Positions 63,743 to 64,000 of a stretch of DNA of 64,000 nt are shown here, piece after piece (position 1 is the first letter of the stretch; every line of letters begins with the position of its first letter). Location: contig NC_059281.1 of assembly GCF_017591435.1 (NCBI RefSeq), positions 10,475,902 to 10,539,901 on the forward strand, written 5' to 3'. Under the pieces are notes generated by a model. It had not been told where the DNA came from and made no database searches. It saw nothing but the letters and a program-made list of their open reading frames with translations. Both the position numbers and the translations under genes were made by a program. This DNA is from Portunus trituberculatus (Eukaryota > Arthropoda > Malacostraca > Decapoda > Portunidae).

Positions 63743-64000
63743 ATCGTTCGCGTGACTCATTCTCTCGTTGGCATCATTTATCACTCGACCCATCCCTTCA
63801 CCATCACCATCATCACCATAACCACCACCATTACCACTGCCATATCAGCCACCACCATCACCACCACTACCATATAAGCAAAAAAAAGAAAAAACACCAA
63901 TAAAAGAAAAATTATCATAAACAATGAGTCCGTCAAAGTTGGCATGTCACACCCAATAGTACAAATCGAGGCTGGCTGGCTGACTGACTGGCTGGAGGCT

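Overview
The window reads as nuclear DNA of an arthropod, most likely a decapod crustacean and possibly a crab. The evidence is spliced exons with GT/AG borders, tRNA-derived SINEs, a non-LTR retrotransposon and a PIF/Harbinger DNA transposon, (CCTAA)n stretches that match the arthropod telomere motif TTAGG, and a very high load of long microsatellites. There is no prokaryotic organisation, and most long open frames are translated microsatellites.

The one gene recognised with confidence lies on the minus strand: a homologue of SCYL2 (SCY1-like pseudokinase 2, a clathrin-coat-associated trafficking protein). Six exons join without any frame conflict: 27619-27764, 20382-20535, 17640-17889, 15914-16082, 15284-15507 and 6372-6592. 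Together they give 1164 nt, or 388 codons. They cover the HEAT-repeat half of the protein and a Ser/Arg/Pro-rich tail. Two further small phase-0 exons are suspected at 5075-5119 and 1226-1324 (or 1310-1324). The pseudokinase half was not found. It should lie upstream in transcription, above 27764, probably beyond the window; two weak candidate exons at 54381-54417 and 59476-59552 are listed.

By region: 1-12 kb is AT-rich with few microsatellites and holds the 3' part of the gene, a 5'-truncated LINE (6845-8147) and an abutting tRNA-Val-like SINE (8185-8482). 12-15 kb holds nested repeats and a 1197-bp Harbinger-type element with perfect 51-bp inverted ends and TAA target duplications. 15-28 kb carries the remaining exons among microsatellites. 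28-64 kb has no recognised exon. It is filled with di-, tri- and tetranucleotide arrays, an inverted pair of class-II-tRNA-like SINEs (39388-39600 and 41551-41774), local duplications, a degenerate ~85-bp tandem repeat with an open frame (43471-43790), two CCTAA arrays, and tracts of several hundred bases with strong purine/pyrimidine strand bias.

I see no convincing new multi-gene system. The most useful observations are the spliced SCYL2 model with its 4-nt tandem donor, the Harbinger deletion derivative, the SINE/LINE elements that border or end in microsatellites, and the open-frame tandem repeat.
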